The notes below the pieces were generated by a model, which was not told the DNA's origin, did no database searches, and was given only the letters and a program-made list of their open reading frames with translations. From positions 1-64,000 of the forward strand of contig JAFQLC010000016.1 in the NCBI GenBank assembly GCA_017396695.1: 64,000 bases of DNA, written 5' to 3'. Position 1 is the first letter of the stretch; each line of letters opens with the position of its first letter. Origin of the DNA: a bacterium. Its GTDB lineage: Bacteria > Cyanobacteriota > Vampirovibrionia > Gastranaerophilales > Gastranaerophilaceae. Below, piece after piece: positions 8,298-16,991 of this stretch. Position numbers and translations under genes: made by a program.

Positions 8298-9120
8298 GTT
8301 TTTGCCTTTCTTCATCTTTTAAAAGAAAACTTTCGCTATCTGTTGGGAATTTTCTATCCTTAACATCTTCAACATATTTAGCAACTGCTTCTGTCATTAT
8401 TTCTTTTAAATTTGCATATCTTTTTGAAAATTTTGGGCTGAACCCATCAAACTTGCCAAGAACGTCATCCGATACAAGAATTTGCCCGTCGCAACCAGCT
8501 CCTGCCCCAATTCCTATTGTTGGAATTTGAAGTGCTGATGTAATATATTCGGCGCTTTCTTTTGGCACCATCTCTAAAACTAGTGCAAATGCGCCAGCAG
8601 CTTCAACCGCAAGGGAATCGTGTAAAATTTTCAAAGTTGTTTCAAAGCTTTTTCCTGCAACAAAATTGCCACCAATTGTGTTTACGAATTGAGGAGTGAA
8701 ACCAAGGTGGGCAACAACAGGAATGCCTGATTCCACAAGACGTAAAATAATTTCAAGAGTATGTTTTGACGCACCTTCAATTTTTACAGCCCCTGCGCCT
8801 GCACGAATTAAATCGCCAGCATTTTTAAGTGCTTCAGAAACAGATGTTTGATAACTTAAAAAAGGCATATCTGCAACAACTAAGGCATTTTTTGCGCCTC
8901 GTGCTACGGCAGATGTAAACACAAGCATTTCGTTCATTGTGATTTTTGTGGTTGAATCAAGCCCGAGCATAACATGCGCTGCGGAATCTCCAACAAGAAG
9001 GAAGTCTGCTCCTGCTTCATCAAAATATTTCGCACTTGAATAGTCGTATGCCGTGATTGAGGCAATTTTTTCGCCCTTTTTTTTCATATCAAAAATTGTT
9101 TTTGAAGTGATTTTTGGCAT
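8275..9120 (-). CDS. panB: 3-methyl-2-oxobutanoate hydroxymethyltransferase
   Basis: PanB makes ketopantoate from 2-oxoisovalerate and methylene-tetrahydrofolate, the first committed step to pantothenate. Visible family elements are SITAYDYSSAKYFDEAG, the Mg-binding Asp of LLVGDS and VVADMPF, KIEGA, AHLGFTPQ, the catalytic Glu in LEMVP, and TIGIGAGAGCDGQILV. The start is set at 9120 because it forms a TAATG stop-start overlap with yvcK and has AGGAG nine bases upstream. A longer frame from 9144 has no such support. Length 281 residues is slightly above the usual 265, owing to a charged tail. Confidence 0.96.
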   Translation of the reverse strand: MPKITSKTIFDMKKKGEKIASITAYDYSSAKYFDEAGADFLLVGDSAAHVMLGLDSTTKITMNEMLVFTSAVARGAKNALVVADMPFLSYQTSVSEALKNAGDLIRAGAGAVKIEGASKHTLEIILRLVESGIPVVAHLGFTPQFVNTIGGNFVAGKSFETTLKILHDSLAVEAAGAFALVLEMVPKESAEYITSALQIPTIGIGAGAGCDGQILVSDDVLGKFDGFSPKFSKRYANLKEIMTEAVAKYVEDVKDRKFPTDSESFLLKDEERQKLENYKNN

Positions 9121-10436
9121 TATTTCTTTCTCCTGTACCACCAATAAATAGCACGAGCTAATCTATCGGGAGAGTGGCGAACATAGCCTTCTTTATCATC
9201 ATGAATTAATTTATGACAAACAACCTCTAGTCCCAAAGATTTTACTTCATTAATATCAAATTCAACAGGGTAAGAGTTTGCTTCTTCATATTTTTCAGAC
9301 AAGTTTCTTGGAATAAAGTCGTTTATAAGAACTGTATCAAATAAATTGCCTTTAACGCCATTTAATTTTGCATGTTTGAATAATGCCTCGATATGGTCAG
9401 AAGCCGTGTAGTTATCGGTTTCCCCTGGTTGAGTCATAATGTTGCATACGTATATTTTCTTTGCTTTTGATTTTTCAATTGCAAGGGCAACGTTACCTAC
9501 CAAAAGGTTCGGTGTAATTGATGTGTAAAGGCTTCCTGGGCCAAGAATAATAATATCGGCATCCAAAATTGCCTCAATTACATCTTGTGCTGGCATGCAA
9601 GTCTTTGGTTCGGTTGACAGTTGAACAATTTTTTTACCAGCTTCAGGAATGTTGCTTTCACCTTTGATTATTGAGCCGTCTTCCATTCTTGCAACAAGGC
9701 GCATATCATCGAGTGTTGCAGGCAAAACTCTTCCTCTAATTCTTAATACTTTAGAAGACTCACGAATTGCAGTTAACATATCTCCGCATATTGCAGATAA
9801 TGCAGTGATAAATAAATTGCCAAAGCTATGCCCTTCAAGTCCTTCGCCAGATTTAAATCTATATTTGAAAAGTTTAGTTACAATATCGTCATCATCTGCA
9901 AGAGCACTAATGCAGTTTCTGATATCGCCTGGAGGCAAAATCCCCATTTCTTCACGAAGTCTGCCAGATGAACCGCCATCATCACCCACGGTTACAACTG
10001 CAGTTACGTTGTTTGTTAGCTTTTTCAGGCCACGAAGAATTGTTGAAAGCCCAGTACCACCGCCAATTGCAACAATTTTTGGACCATGATTAAGCTTCAT
10101 TCTTCTGTATAATGATTCAGAAAGTGTTTTTTGTTCACGTTTTTGGGTTGCATCCATCATCGAAAAATTGGTTCTCTTCCAACCTTGGATAAAAATTATT
10201 GCGCCTAAAATGATGAATGCTAAACCAAGAAGTTCAGCAGGAACAAAATCTATAACTTTTTTTGCCCATTGAACAATAAAATAAATTGGTTCTAATTTGA
10301 ATAAGAATATAGCACCAAGAGCTGCAACGAGTGTGCCTGTAATAATTAAGGCAAACCATCTTTTAATTCTAAGCCCTGGTAAAAGCCAAATTGCGTCTTT
10401 TGGTATTTTGATTTTATTTATTATTTTTTTCATCAT
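9120..10436 (-). CDS. yvcK: YvcK/CofD-family gluconeogenesis factor, membrane-anchored
   Basis: The family motifs are intact: VAIGGGTGLSTILRGL, VVTVGDDGGSSGRLR, LPPGDIRNCI, GNLFI and ILGPGSLYTSITPNLLV. Unlike the Bacillus protein (about 320 residues), this 438-residue form has two N-terminal membrane spans (about 26-46 and 70-87), which would hold the domain at the inner face of the membrane. YvcK is known to affect growth on gluconeogenic carbon and cell-wall synthesis, and it binds UDP-sugars. The ATGA overlap with the upstream gene and TAATG overlap with panB place it mid-operon. Confidence 0.93.
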   Translation of the reverse strand: MMKKIINKIKIPKDAIWLLPGLRIKRWFALIITGTLVAALGAIFLFKLEPIYFIVQWAKKVIDFVPAELLGLAFIILGAIIFIQGWKRTNFSMMDATQKREQKTLSESLYRRMKLNHGPKIVAIGGGTGLSTILRGLKKLTNNVTAVVTVGDDGGSSGRLREEMGILPPGDIRNCISALADDDDIVTKLFKYRFKSGEGLEGHSFGNLFITALSAICGDMLTAIRESSKVLRIRGRVLPATLDDMRLVARMEDGSIIKGESNIPEAGKKIVQLSTEPKTCMPAQDVIEAILDADIIILGPGSLYTSITPNLLVGNVALAIEKSKAKKIYVCNIMTQPGETDNYTASDHIEALFKHAKLNGVKGNLFDTVLINDFIPRNLSEKYEEANSYPVEFDINEVKSLGLEVVCHKLIHDDKEGYVRHSPDRLARAIYWWYRRKK

Positions 10437-11074
10437 ATTTGTGCTCCAACTTTATTGTAGTTTAACGGTGTAGGTTTTTTTGCTTGATGTGCTCTTTTTG
10501 CACATTCTAAAGATGTGAAGTGCAAAGTGTCTGGTTTGTGGCTTCCCTCTCGAAACTCTCTAATTGATGATTTTTCGCTAAATGTTTCTTCGTAAGCGCA
10601 ATTTATTTGTGTAACATTTTCTAAAGTTTCTTTTGTTTCAAAATTACCAACAATTAAGACTAGCCATGGGTTTATCTTTTTTATGGCAAATGCTACTTTT
10701 TTTGCAAATTCTATATCGGAATTTAACATTTCATACATTGCACCGTGGCATCTTACATGTTCTATTTCAAGCCCCATAGATTGGGCATAGCTTGAAATTG
10801 CCCCAATTTGATAAAGCACAATTGCTTCAAGCTCTTCATCTGTAAGCTCCATTTTTCTATTGCCAAAACCAGCAATATCAGGAAAACCAATGTGTGCCCC
10901 AATTGCAAGTGAATTATCACGAGCAAATTCTAATGCTTTTTTAATGCTTAAAGCATCACCAGCATGGAAACCAGCAGAAATATTAACAGAGCTCATATAA
11001 GAAGCAATGCTTAGCCCTTCTTCGTTTTTATAAACCCCATACTCCTGCGCTAAATCGCAATTATAATCAAACAT
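10433..11074 (-). CDS. LamB/YcsF (PxpA-like) family protein
   Basis: Residues DYNCDLAQEYG, NISAGFHAGD, GAHIGFPD-x-x-GFGNRKM and YQIGAISSYA match the LamB/YcsF family, whose best-known member PxpA is part of 5-oxoprolinase. This copy is short (213 residues against about 250), and the usual HVKPHGALYN is HVRCHGAMYE, so the substrate may differ. PxpB and PxpC are not nearby. The start at 11074 has GAGG upstream; a longer frame from 11119 adds a non-conserved leader. It heads the operon yvcK-panB-panC. Confidence 0.8.
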   Translation of the reverse strand: MFDYNCDLAQEYGVYKNEEGLSIASYMSSVNISAGFHAGDALSIKKALEFARDNSLAIGAHIGFPDIAGFGNRKMELTDEELEAIVLYQIGAISSYAQSMGLEIEHVRCHGAMYEMLNSDIEFAKKVAFAIKKINPWLVLIVGNFETKETLENVTQINCAYEETFSEKSSIREFREGSHKPDTLHFTSLECAKRAHQAKKPTPLNYNKVGAQI

Positions 11075-11101
11075 GAATACCTCATTATAAATTATGAGTA
11101 A

Positions 11102-11132
11102 ATTATACACCAAAGGCAATTTTTTGTGTCTA
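11102..11132 (-). promoter_or_regulatory. Candidate promoter of the pxpA-like/yvcK/pan operon
   Basis: On the minus strand an extended -10, GTGTATAAT (core 11102-11107), lies 19 bases after TAGACA (11127-11132, five of six matches to TTGACA). It gives a leader of about 20 bases with a Shine-Dalgarno before the ATG at 11074. Confidence 0.45.
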
Positions 11133-11170
11133 ATTGTTTTTAAATATTTAAGAGATATTTTTTAAAAAGC

Positions 11171-12553
11171 ATGCAAAACCTCACTGTAAATCAAATTCAA
11201 AAGAAACCTGTATTTTCTGGCAACAATAATGCTGATGCCAGAAATTTAAGCATTTTTACAGAAACTGGGGTTAAAACACAGGAAGAGAAAAAAAGAAACA
11301 GTACCATCAAAAAGGCATTTGGGATTGCTGGTGGCGTTGTGCTTTTGGGGCTTTTGCTATCTCCAAAATTCATTCCTCAAAGTACTAAAAGTAAAATTAT
11401 GAAAAAAATCAGAGGGCTTGAGAATGAAAAGCTCAAAGACGGTATTACAAAGGGTCTTAGTTATACTAAAAATGTGGGTATAAATTTCACAGGTGTCAAA
11501 GATAATTTCTGTGCTTGGCTTGGAGAACGCAAAATTATCGGTGCGCCATATAGATGGTTAAGTAATGCCTCTTCTAAGCTCTATTCAACAACAGGTATCA
11601 AGACTGCAAAAAGAATTGGTGCAAAACCTGAAAAACATTTCAAACTTTTAACAAAAAACATAAGTAAAATTAAAGAAAGCCTAGATGTTAGCAAACTTAC
11701 AAAAGAAATTGAAATTAATGGCACTAAAAAAACTCTCGGCGCTTGGCTTGATGAAGTTGCAAAATTGAGCAAGCAAAATGCAGATGATTTCGCAAAAAAT
11801 TTCAATCCAGAAAAAGTAGATGAAATTGCGAAAGGCTTGAATGAATCATTTGAAGGCATTTCGCCAAAATATAGAGAAAATGTGCTTTCAAGATTGAAAA
11901 AAGGAAACTGGAAAGATTTATTTAAAACTTCAATTTATGATGAAATGTATAGTAACAGTGAGCATTTCAAGAAAATTGAAAATCTTACACAAAGCTCTTT
12001 AGATAATAATACTCAAATAAAAACAATTATTGATGCAATTAAAGATTCTGGTGAGCTTAGTAAGAAAAATATATATTTTGACCTAGAGCATGCCTTCAGA
12101 AGTGCTGATAAAAATGCAAAAAAATGCAAAGACTTTTTTGGTACAGATTTGTTTGAAAAACTAAGAGAAATAAAAGGTGGAAACGCAGCAACCGATGTTA
12201 TTTTCACGGGTGGCGTGCCACTTGTTGCATATTTATATGCAAATAGTAAAGCGAAAACAAAAGAAGATAAAACTTCTCTTGCGCTTACAACTGGAATTCC
12301 ATTAGGGCTTGGCATTGCAGGCACAATATATTCAACTTGTAAAGTAATTGCTGGTTGGAAAGCGCTTCTTGTTGGTGGCGTAATAACAGTTGTGTCAAGC
12401 ATTGCGGGTAAAACTGCTGATAGAATTTACCGTAAGAAAAATAACCTTAAAGAATCAACATTACCTACATTTAATCTGCCTAATCAACTTGAAAATAGTG
12501 GTCTTGCAAAAACTATTGAAGCTGGTGTTGAAACAGTTTTGGACCCTAAATAG
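11171..12553 (+). CDS. Hypothetical membrane protein with N-terminal F-x-G tag
   Basis: 460 residues with no family I recognise. The N-terminus carries KKPVFSGNNN (residues 11-20), one of the recurring short tags in this window. A hydrophobic span follows (about 51-66). The middle is a charged, helical region of about 250 residues. The C-terminal third has several glycine-rich hydrophobic segments (VIFTGGVPLVAYLY, TTGIPLGLGIAGTIY, ALLVGGVITVVSSIAG). The C-terminal pattern resembles the proteins at 32178 and 53720. No clear Shine-Dalgarno precedes the ATG. Function unknown; likely a lineage-specific envelope protein. Confidence 0.8.
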   Translation: MQNLTVNQIQKKPVFSGNNNADARNLSIFTETGVKTQEEKKRNSTIKKAFGIAGGVVLLGLLLSPKFIPQSTKSKIMKKIRGLENEKLKDGITKGLSYTKNVGINFTGVKDNFCAWLGERKIIGAPYRWLSNASSKLYSTTGIKTAKRIGAKPEKHFKLLTKNISKIKESLDVSKLTKEIEINGTKKTLGAWLDEVAKLSKQNADDFAKNFNPEKVDEIAKGLNESFEGISPKYRENVLSRLKKGNWKDLFKTSIYDEMYSNSEHFKKIENLTQSSLDNNTQIKTIIDAIKDSGELSKKNIYFDLEHAFRSADKNAKKCKDFFGTDLFEKLREIKGGNAATDVIFTGGVPLVAYLYANSKAKTKEDKTSLALTTGIPLGLGIAGTIYSTCKVIAGWKALLVGGVITVVSSIAGKTADRIYRKKNNLKESTLPTFNLPNQLENSGLAKTIEAGVETVLDPK

Positions 12554-12581
12554 TGTTATAGGCAAAAATAGAAATGCTTAA

Positions 12582-13406
12582 TTAAACAATAGATTTAGAA
12601 AGCCTTTCGCTTCTTTTTGCGCTCAAGATATTTCTAAGTTTCATAATTGCTTGGGAATGCAGTTGGCAAACCCTTGATTCTGAAACGTTTATAATTTCGC
12701 CAATTTCTTTAAGTGTCATGTTTTGTTGATAGTAAAGAACAAGAAGCATCTTTTCACGTTCAGGAAGACGTTTAAGTGCGTTTTCTAGCTCGTTTTTGCT
12801 ATCTTTTTTCTCCATAAGTTCATCTGGAGTTTGATTTTTTTCATCAGCAATAGAATCAATAATTTCAACACTATCTTCTGCTGTACCTTTTTTATCGTAA
12901 ATTGAGCTAATATTTACATCTTGAGCTAGAATTTTTTCGATTTTTTCTGGTTCTGTGTCAAAAAACTCTGCAATTTCAGCGGTTGTTGGTGTTCTGCCTA
13001 ATTGTTGGCGCAATTTTTCAGTCACCGCATGAATTTGTTTGATTTTTCTTCTGACCGAACGTGGAAGAAAATCTTGCGAACGAACTTTGTCTATAATTGA
13101 GCCTTTAATTCTAACTAACGCATAAGTTTCAAACTTAGCACCCTTATTTGGTGCATATCTTTCAATTGCATCAATTAGGCCTTCAACCCCATAAGACACA
13201 ACATCTTCATAAGAAAAACTTTGAGGAATATTAACCTTAATACGTCCTACAACATATCTTGTGAGATAAATATATTGAACAATTAGCTTGTCACGAATAG
13301 CCTTATTGGACCTGTCAGCAAAATAGGTTTCCCATAGCTGTGCAAGTTCATTATCCGAGAGCCTTACGATTTTTTTATACGAATCTTCTACGACTTCGTA
13401 TGACAT
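12582..13406 (-). CDS. fliA: FliA/WhiG-type RNA polymerase sigma factor
   Basis: This 274-residue sigma-70 family factor has region 2 (DKLIVQYIYLTRYVVGRI, QSFSYEDVVSYGVEGLIDAI, FETYALVRIKGSIID), region 3 (LPRSVRRK, LGRTPTTAEIAEF) and region 4 (ALKRLPEREKMLLVLYYQ with the helix-turn-helix MTLKEIGEIINVSESRVCQL). FETYA-x-x-RIKG-x-IID and LPRS are typical of the FliA/WhiG/SigD group. In flagellated bacteria this factor transcribes flagellin and other late genes, which fits the flagellin at the start of the window. GGGG precedes the ATG. Confidence 0.93.
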   Translation of the reverse strand: MSYEVVEDSYKKIVRLSDNELAQLWETYFADRSNKAIRDKLIVQYIYLTRYVVGRIKVNIPQSFSYEDVVSYGVEGLIDAIERYAPNKGAKFETYALVRIKGSIIDKVRSQDFLPRSVRRKIKQIHAVTEKLRQQLGRTPTTAEIAEFFDTEPEKIEKILAQDVNISSIYDKKGTAEDSVEIIDSIADEKNQTPDELMEKKDSKNELENALKRLPEREKMLLVLYYQQNMTLKEIGEIINVSESRVCQLHSQAIMKLRNILSAKRSERLSKSIV

Positions 13407-13433
13407 TACTTATCCCCAAGTGTAATACCAATA

Positions 13434-13451
13434 TTCTTAAATAATTAAGAA
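13434..13451. promoter_or_regulatory. Palindrome between fliA and the 5'-nucleotidase gene
   Basis: TTCTTAA and TTAAGAA form a perfect 7-bp inverted repeat around ATAA, in the 129-base divergent region. It could be an operator for either gene, but the composition is very AT-rich, so chance is possible. Confidence 0.3.
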
Positions 13452-13535
13452 ATAAAGACATCATTTATTTAGAGGAAAAGTTCACAAAAAGTTTACATTA
13501 TGGCAACTTTTTGTATTTAGGTGTTTTAATGGGGT

Positions 13536-15014
13536 ATGATTAGTCCGATTTCTTTTAAAGCAAACAGCAAACTTTCTATTTTCCATATTAATGACTTGCA
13601 CGGTCAAACAGATAATATAGGTTCAATTTTAAACGCAAGTAAAAAGTTTGATTCTGAAGATAGTGTTGGCGTTGATAGGCTTAAGCTTTCTGCTGGAGAT
13701 AACATTTGCGGGGGTGACCTCAAGAAAAATGCTGCAATTGCAGGACTTTTCAATTGCATCAAATTAGATGCTTCTGCTGTTGGAAATCATGAATTTGACC
13801 CAACCGCAACTGGATTTGAAGATTTTATAAATAGAACAACAACAGAATTTGTGTCATCAAATTTGGATGTTCCAGATGATAAAACGCTTGATAAAAAAAT
13901 AAAAAATTCAATTATAAAAGAAGTAAATGGGACTAAATATGGAATTGTGGGGCTTACAACAACCGAGCTTAATACAACAATTAAAGACCCAAAAATGCTT
14001 GAAGGTGTTGAAGTTGATGATAATGATGAAACAATAGAAAGTCTTCAAGAAGAAATTGACGAGCTAAAAGAGCAAGGAATAAATAAAATCATTCTTCTTT
14101 CTCATTCTGGGTATGAAGTTGATAAAAATATTGCAAAAAATGTTTCAGGCATTGATGTTATTGTTTCTGGACATTCGCACGATATCATTGAAGGCGTTAA
14201 GGAAGGCGAAAACTTAATTCGCTCAAAAACTGGAGAGCCTGTTTTAATAATTCAAGCTGGCGACAATGGAAGATTTTACGGTACAAGCGACATTGAGTTT
14301 GACGAAAACGGAATAATTTTAAAGGCGAATAATAAAATTTATAAAACTGAAAACAAAAAAAATATTTTAATTCAACAAGTTGAAGATTCGATTTTAGGGA
14401 AATCTGAAGTTGTTGCGCAAGTTTCAAAAACAATCGAAAACCCGCTAAACAGAAGAATTACACCAAATGCTTGGTCTAATTTAATTGCAGACAGTATGAT
14501 ACATGAACTGGGTGCTGAAATTTCACTTATAAATGCTGCAAATATTAGAAAAGTTCCAACGCTTGGAAAATTAACAGCACGAGCAGTAACAGAAACAACG
14601 CCTTATGCGAACGAACTTGTAAAAACAAAAATCACAGAAAAAGAACTTGTAAAAGCTTTAAAATTTGCTTGTAATTCTCTAAGTGACCCAAGCGGAAGCC
14701 CAGGGCTTTTAATGCCTGCAGGTTTAAGATATGAAACAACACAAACTGGCGAACTTAAAAAATTAGAGTTTGTTTCAAAAAATGGTGAAGTTCAAGAAAT
14801 TGATATAAACAACCCAAGCGATAGAGAATATTCAATCATTCTTGATATTTTCCTTTTTGAAAACCAAGAATATAAAGATTTAAATTTAAATAGAGAACAC
14901 ATCAAGTATAATTTCGATAAAGATAAAACCGCAATCGATTACATCAAGAAATTAACAAACAATGGTGAAAAACCTCTTGAGATTATAGACGACCAGAGAG
15001 TGAAAATAGTGTAA
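13536..15014 (+). CDS. 5'-nucleotidase/cyclic phosphodiesterase family, without signal peptide
   Basis: 492 residues. The metallophosphatase domain has its metal-binding motifs in order: FHINDLHG, LSAGDN, VGNHEFD, LLSHSG and VSGHSHD. It is followed by a 5'-nucleotidase C-terminal domain (about 295-480) with ETTPYANELV and LLMPAGLRYE. UshA-type enzymes remove phosphate from nucleotides, usually outside the cytoplasm after a signal peptide. Here there is none: the protein opens MISPISFKANSK, one of the recurring SF-x-A/G tags, and goes straight into the enzyme. The 3' end overlaps the convergent uppP by 32 bases. Confidence 0.9.
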   Translation: MISPISFKANSKLSIFHINDLHGQTDNIGSILNASKKFDSEDSVGVDRLKLSAGDNICGGDLKKNAAIAGLFNCIKLDASAVGNHEFDPTATGFEDFINRTTTEFVSSNLDVPDDKTLDKKIKNSIIKEVNGTKYGIVGLTTTELNTTIKDPKMLEGVEVDDNDETIESLQEEIDELKEQGINKIILLSHSGYEVDKNIAKNVSGIDVIVSGHSHDIIEGVKEGENLIRSKTGEPVLIIQAGDNGRFYGTSDIEFDENGIILKANNKIYKTENKKNILIQQVEDSILGKSEVVAQVSKTIENPLNRRITPNAWSNLIADSMIHELGAEISLINAANIRKVPTLGKLTARAVTETTPYANELVKTKITEKELVKALKFACNSLSDPSGSPGLLMPAGLRYETTQTGELKKLEFVSKNGEVQEIDINNPSDREYSIILDIFLFENQEYKDLNLNREHIKYNFDKDKTAIDYIKKLTNNGEKPLEIIDDQRVKIV

Positions 15015-15828
15015 ACATTGCAATGCCAGCTATAAAGCAGTAATAGCTAAAGCCAGCAAGGGAATATTTTTCAACGAATTTCATAAAGTATTTGATACAT
15101 AAATAACCACTCACAAAAGCAACAATAAAACCAACAATTATTGCTTTAAAGTTGAAGTTTGCAACTTGATTCATATCAAATTCTAGAAATGGATAGACCA
15201 TTGACGCAAGAATTATAACTGGTGCTGACATCAAAAATGAAAATCTTGCAGCTTTTGCTCTTTCAATTCCTTGGAAAACAGCGGTTGCAATTGTAAGCCC
15301 TGAGCGAGAAAGCCCTGGAAAAACCGCAAGCCCTTGAGCGATACCTATAAAAATAACTGATTTTAAACTTAAATCTAATGAATTGTTTTTCTTGAATTTT
15401 TCACTCGCAAGAAGCACGCAACCAGTGACTAAAAGCAAAAGTGAAACAATTTTAGGGCTTGCAACAAGTTTATCGGCAAAATCTTTGATTAAAAGCCCAA
15501 TGACACCTGTAATAAAGGTTGTGATTATAATATAAATTGAAATTTTAAAATCAGGGTTTTTAAAATCTTTTGTTTTGAGCCCCACAAAAAATGCTTTTAT
15601 AATATCAATGATTTCTTTTCTAAAGAAAATAAATACCGCAACAAGAGTTGCCAAATGAACTGCAATGTCGAAGAAAATTTCTTCACTGCTTGCAACATCG
15701 GGAAGTGGCATACCTGTTGCAAGTTTGTATAGGGCGGATGTAAACACAATGTGTGCTGAGCTTGAAATTGGCAAAAATTCGCTAATCCCTTGAATAAAAC
15801 CTACTAACCCTGCTTGTAATGTATCCAT
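14983..15828 (-). CDS. uppP: Undecaprenyl-diphosphatase
   Basis: UppP (BacA) dephosphorylates undecaprenyl pyrophosphate so the lipid carrier can be reused in peptidoglycan and glycan synthesis. The 281-residue protein is strongly hydrophobic. It has both signature regions: FIQGISEFLPISSSAH near the N-terminus (catalytic Glu and Ser) and FPGLSRSGLTIATA (catalytic Arg). It is the last gene of cysS-rsmI-queD-uppP, 3 bases after queD. Confidence 0.97.
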   Translation of the reverse strand: MDTLQAGLVGFIQGISEFLPISSSAHIVFTSALYKLATGMPLPDVASSEEIFFDIAVHLATLVAVFIFFRKEIIDIIKAFFVGLKTKDFKNPDFKISIYIIITTFITGVIGLLIKDFADKLVASPKIVSLLLLVTGCVLLASEKFKKNNSLDLSLKSVIFIGIAQGLAVFPGLSRSGLTIATAVFQGIERAKAARFSFLMSAPVIILASMVYPFLEFDMNQVANFNFKAIIVGFIVAFVSGYLCIKYFMKFVEKYSLAGFSYYCFIAGIAMFTLFSLSGRL

Positions 15829-15831
15829 AAA

Positions 15832-16188
15832 TTACTCCCAATATGAAGCGCGGGAAGTTGTCGTTTCCCAAACATTCACTTTGTAAACATTTGAAATTTC
15901 TTCTTTAATTTTTTTGTATAAAAATTTTGCAATGTGTTCAGAACTTGGTGAAATTCCCTTAAATTCAGGAAGTTCATTGATATCTTTGTGGTCAAGATAA
16001 TCAACAATTTCATTCACTTTTTTCTTTAAAATTTTAAAATCGAGCAAAATACCTGATTTATCAAGTTCTTCGCCACGAACATAAACTTCAACTTTCCAAT
16101 TATGCCCATGTTGATTTTCGCAAGCACCTTTGTAGTTTAAAAGGTGGTGTGCAGATGAAAAATGTGTTTCTACCTTAACTTCAAACAT
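15832..16188 (-). CDS. queD: 6-carboxytetrahydropterin synthase (QueD family)
   Basis: 118 residues of the PTPS/QueD fold. The likely zinc ligands are His14/15 (SSAHHL) and His27 and His29 (HGHNW), with the catalytic Cys23 in GACENQHGHNW. The later LDHKDIN and PSSEHIAKFL with a closing WETTTSRASY are also typical. QueD makes the queuosine/deazapurine precursor from dihydroneopterin triphosphate. QueC, QueE and QueF are not in the window. It sits 1 base after rsmI. Confidence 0.93.
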   Translation of the reverse strand: MFEVKVETHFSSAHHLLNYKGACENQHGHNWKVEVYVRGEELDKSGILLDFKILKKKVNEIVDYLDHKDINELPEFKGISPSSEHIAKFLYKKIKEEISNVYKVNVWETTTSRASYWE

Positions 16189-16189
16189 A

Positions 16190-16990
16190 CTAAATTCCTA
16201 AACAAATTTTGTAAACTCTGTTTTTATTATATCCAAAAAGTTTATTTAAAACGCCTGAAATTTCTTTTGCGCCCAAGTTTAATTCTTTAAGTTTTTGGAT
16301 TTTTTCAATAATTTCTTCTTCGTCACTTTCTGTTTTTTGCGGGTAAATCATACCTACAATTTCGCCTTTGAGAGTGTTTTCGGTGAAATATTTAATAAGT
16401 TCTGATGGTGTATCAATAATTATTTCTTCAAATTTTTTCGTGAGTTCTCGCCCTATGACAATTTTAACTTCAGGGTTAACTTCGTTTATAATCTCTAAAG
16501 TTGTCAAAAGCCTTTTTGGGCTTTCATAAAAAACAGTGTTAACTTTAATTGATTTAATTAACTCTTCAATTTGGGATTTTACTCTTGGTAAAAAACCAAT
16601 AAATTTGAACTCTTCTTCTTCTCTTGGAACAGCGCAAAGGAGGGCAAGGCAAGCGCTTGCGCCAATAATTGGAACAACTTTATAGTTATTTTCTCTTGCA
16701 TATTCAACAAGTTTTGAGCCTGGGTCTGAAATTGTAGGTGTACCTGCGTCTGAAACAAGTGCGATATCGAGCCCTTGTTCAAAATATTTTGCAAAAAAAT
16801 CAATTTTGGAGCTTTCGCTAAATTTATGGTAGCTTACAAGTTTCGTTGTAATGCCATATTTTTCACACAAAATGCTTGTTGTTCTTGTGTCTTCGCAGGC
16901 AATAACATCAACCGATTTTAAAACTTCAACCGCTCTGAATGTTATATCTGATAAATTCCCAATTGGGGTTGAAACTATATATAAAGTCAT
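16190..16990 (-). CDS. rsmI: 16S rRNA (cytidine-1402-2'-O) methyltransferase
   Basis: RsmI 2'-O-methylates C1402 in the decoding centre of 16S rRNA. The 266-residue tetrapyrrole-methylase-fold protein has YIVSTPIGNL-x-DIT-x-RA, IACEDTRTT, ALVSDAGTPTISDPG and the GASA and FIGFLPR segments. The gene lies between cysS and queD with 1-base gaps, indicating one transcript. Confidence 0.96.
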   Translation of the reverse strand: MTLYIVSTPIGNLSDITFRAVEVLKSVDVIACEDTRTTSILCEKYGITTKLVSYHKFSESSKIDFFAKYFEQGLDIALVSDAGTPTISDPGSKLVEYARENNYKVVPIIGASACLALLCAVPREEEEFKFIGFLPRVKSQIEELIKSIKVNTVFYESPKRLLTTLEIINEVNPEVKIVIGRELTKKFEEIIIDTPSELIKYFTENTLKGEIVGMIYPQKTESDEEEIIEKIQKLKELNLGAKEISGVLNKLFGYNKNRVYKICLGI

Positions 16991-16991
16991 T

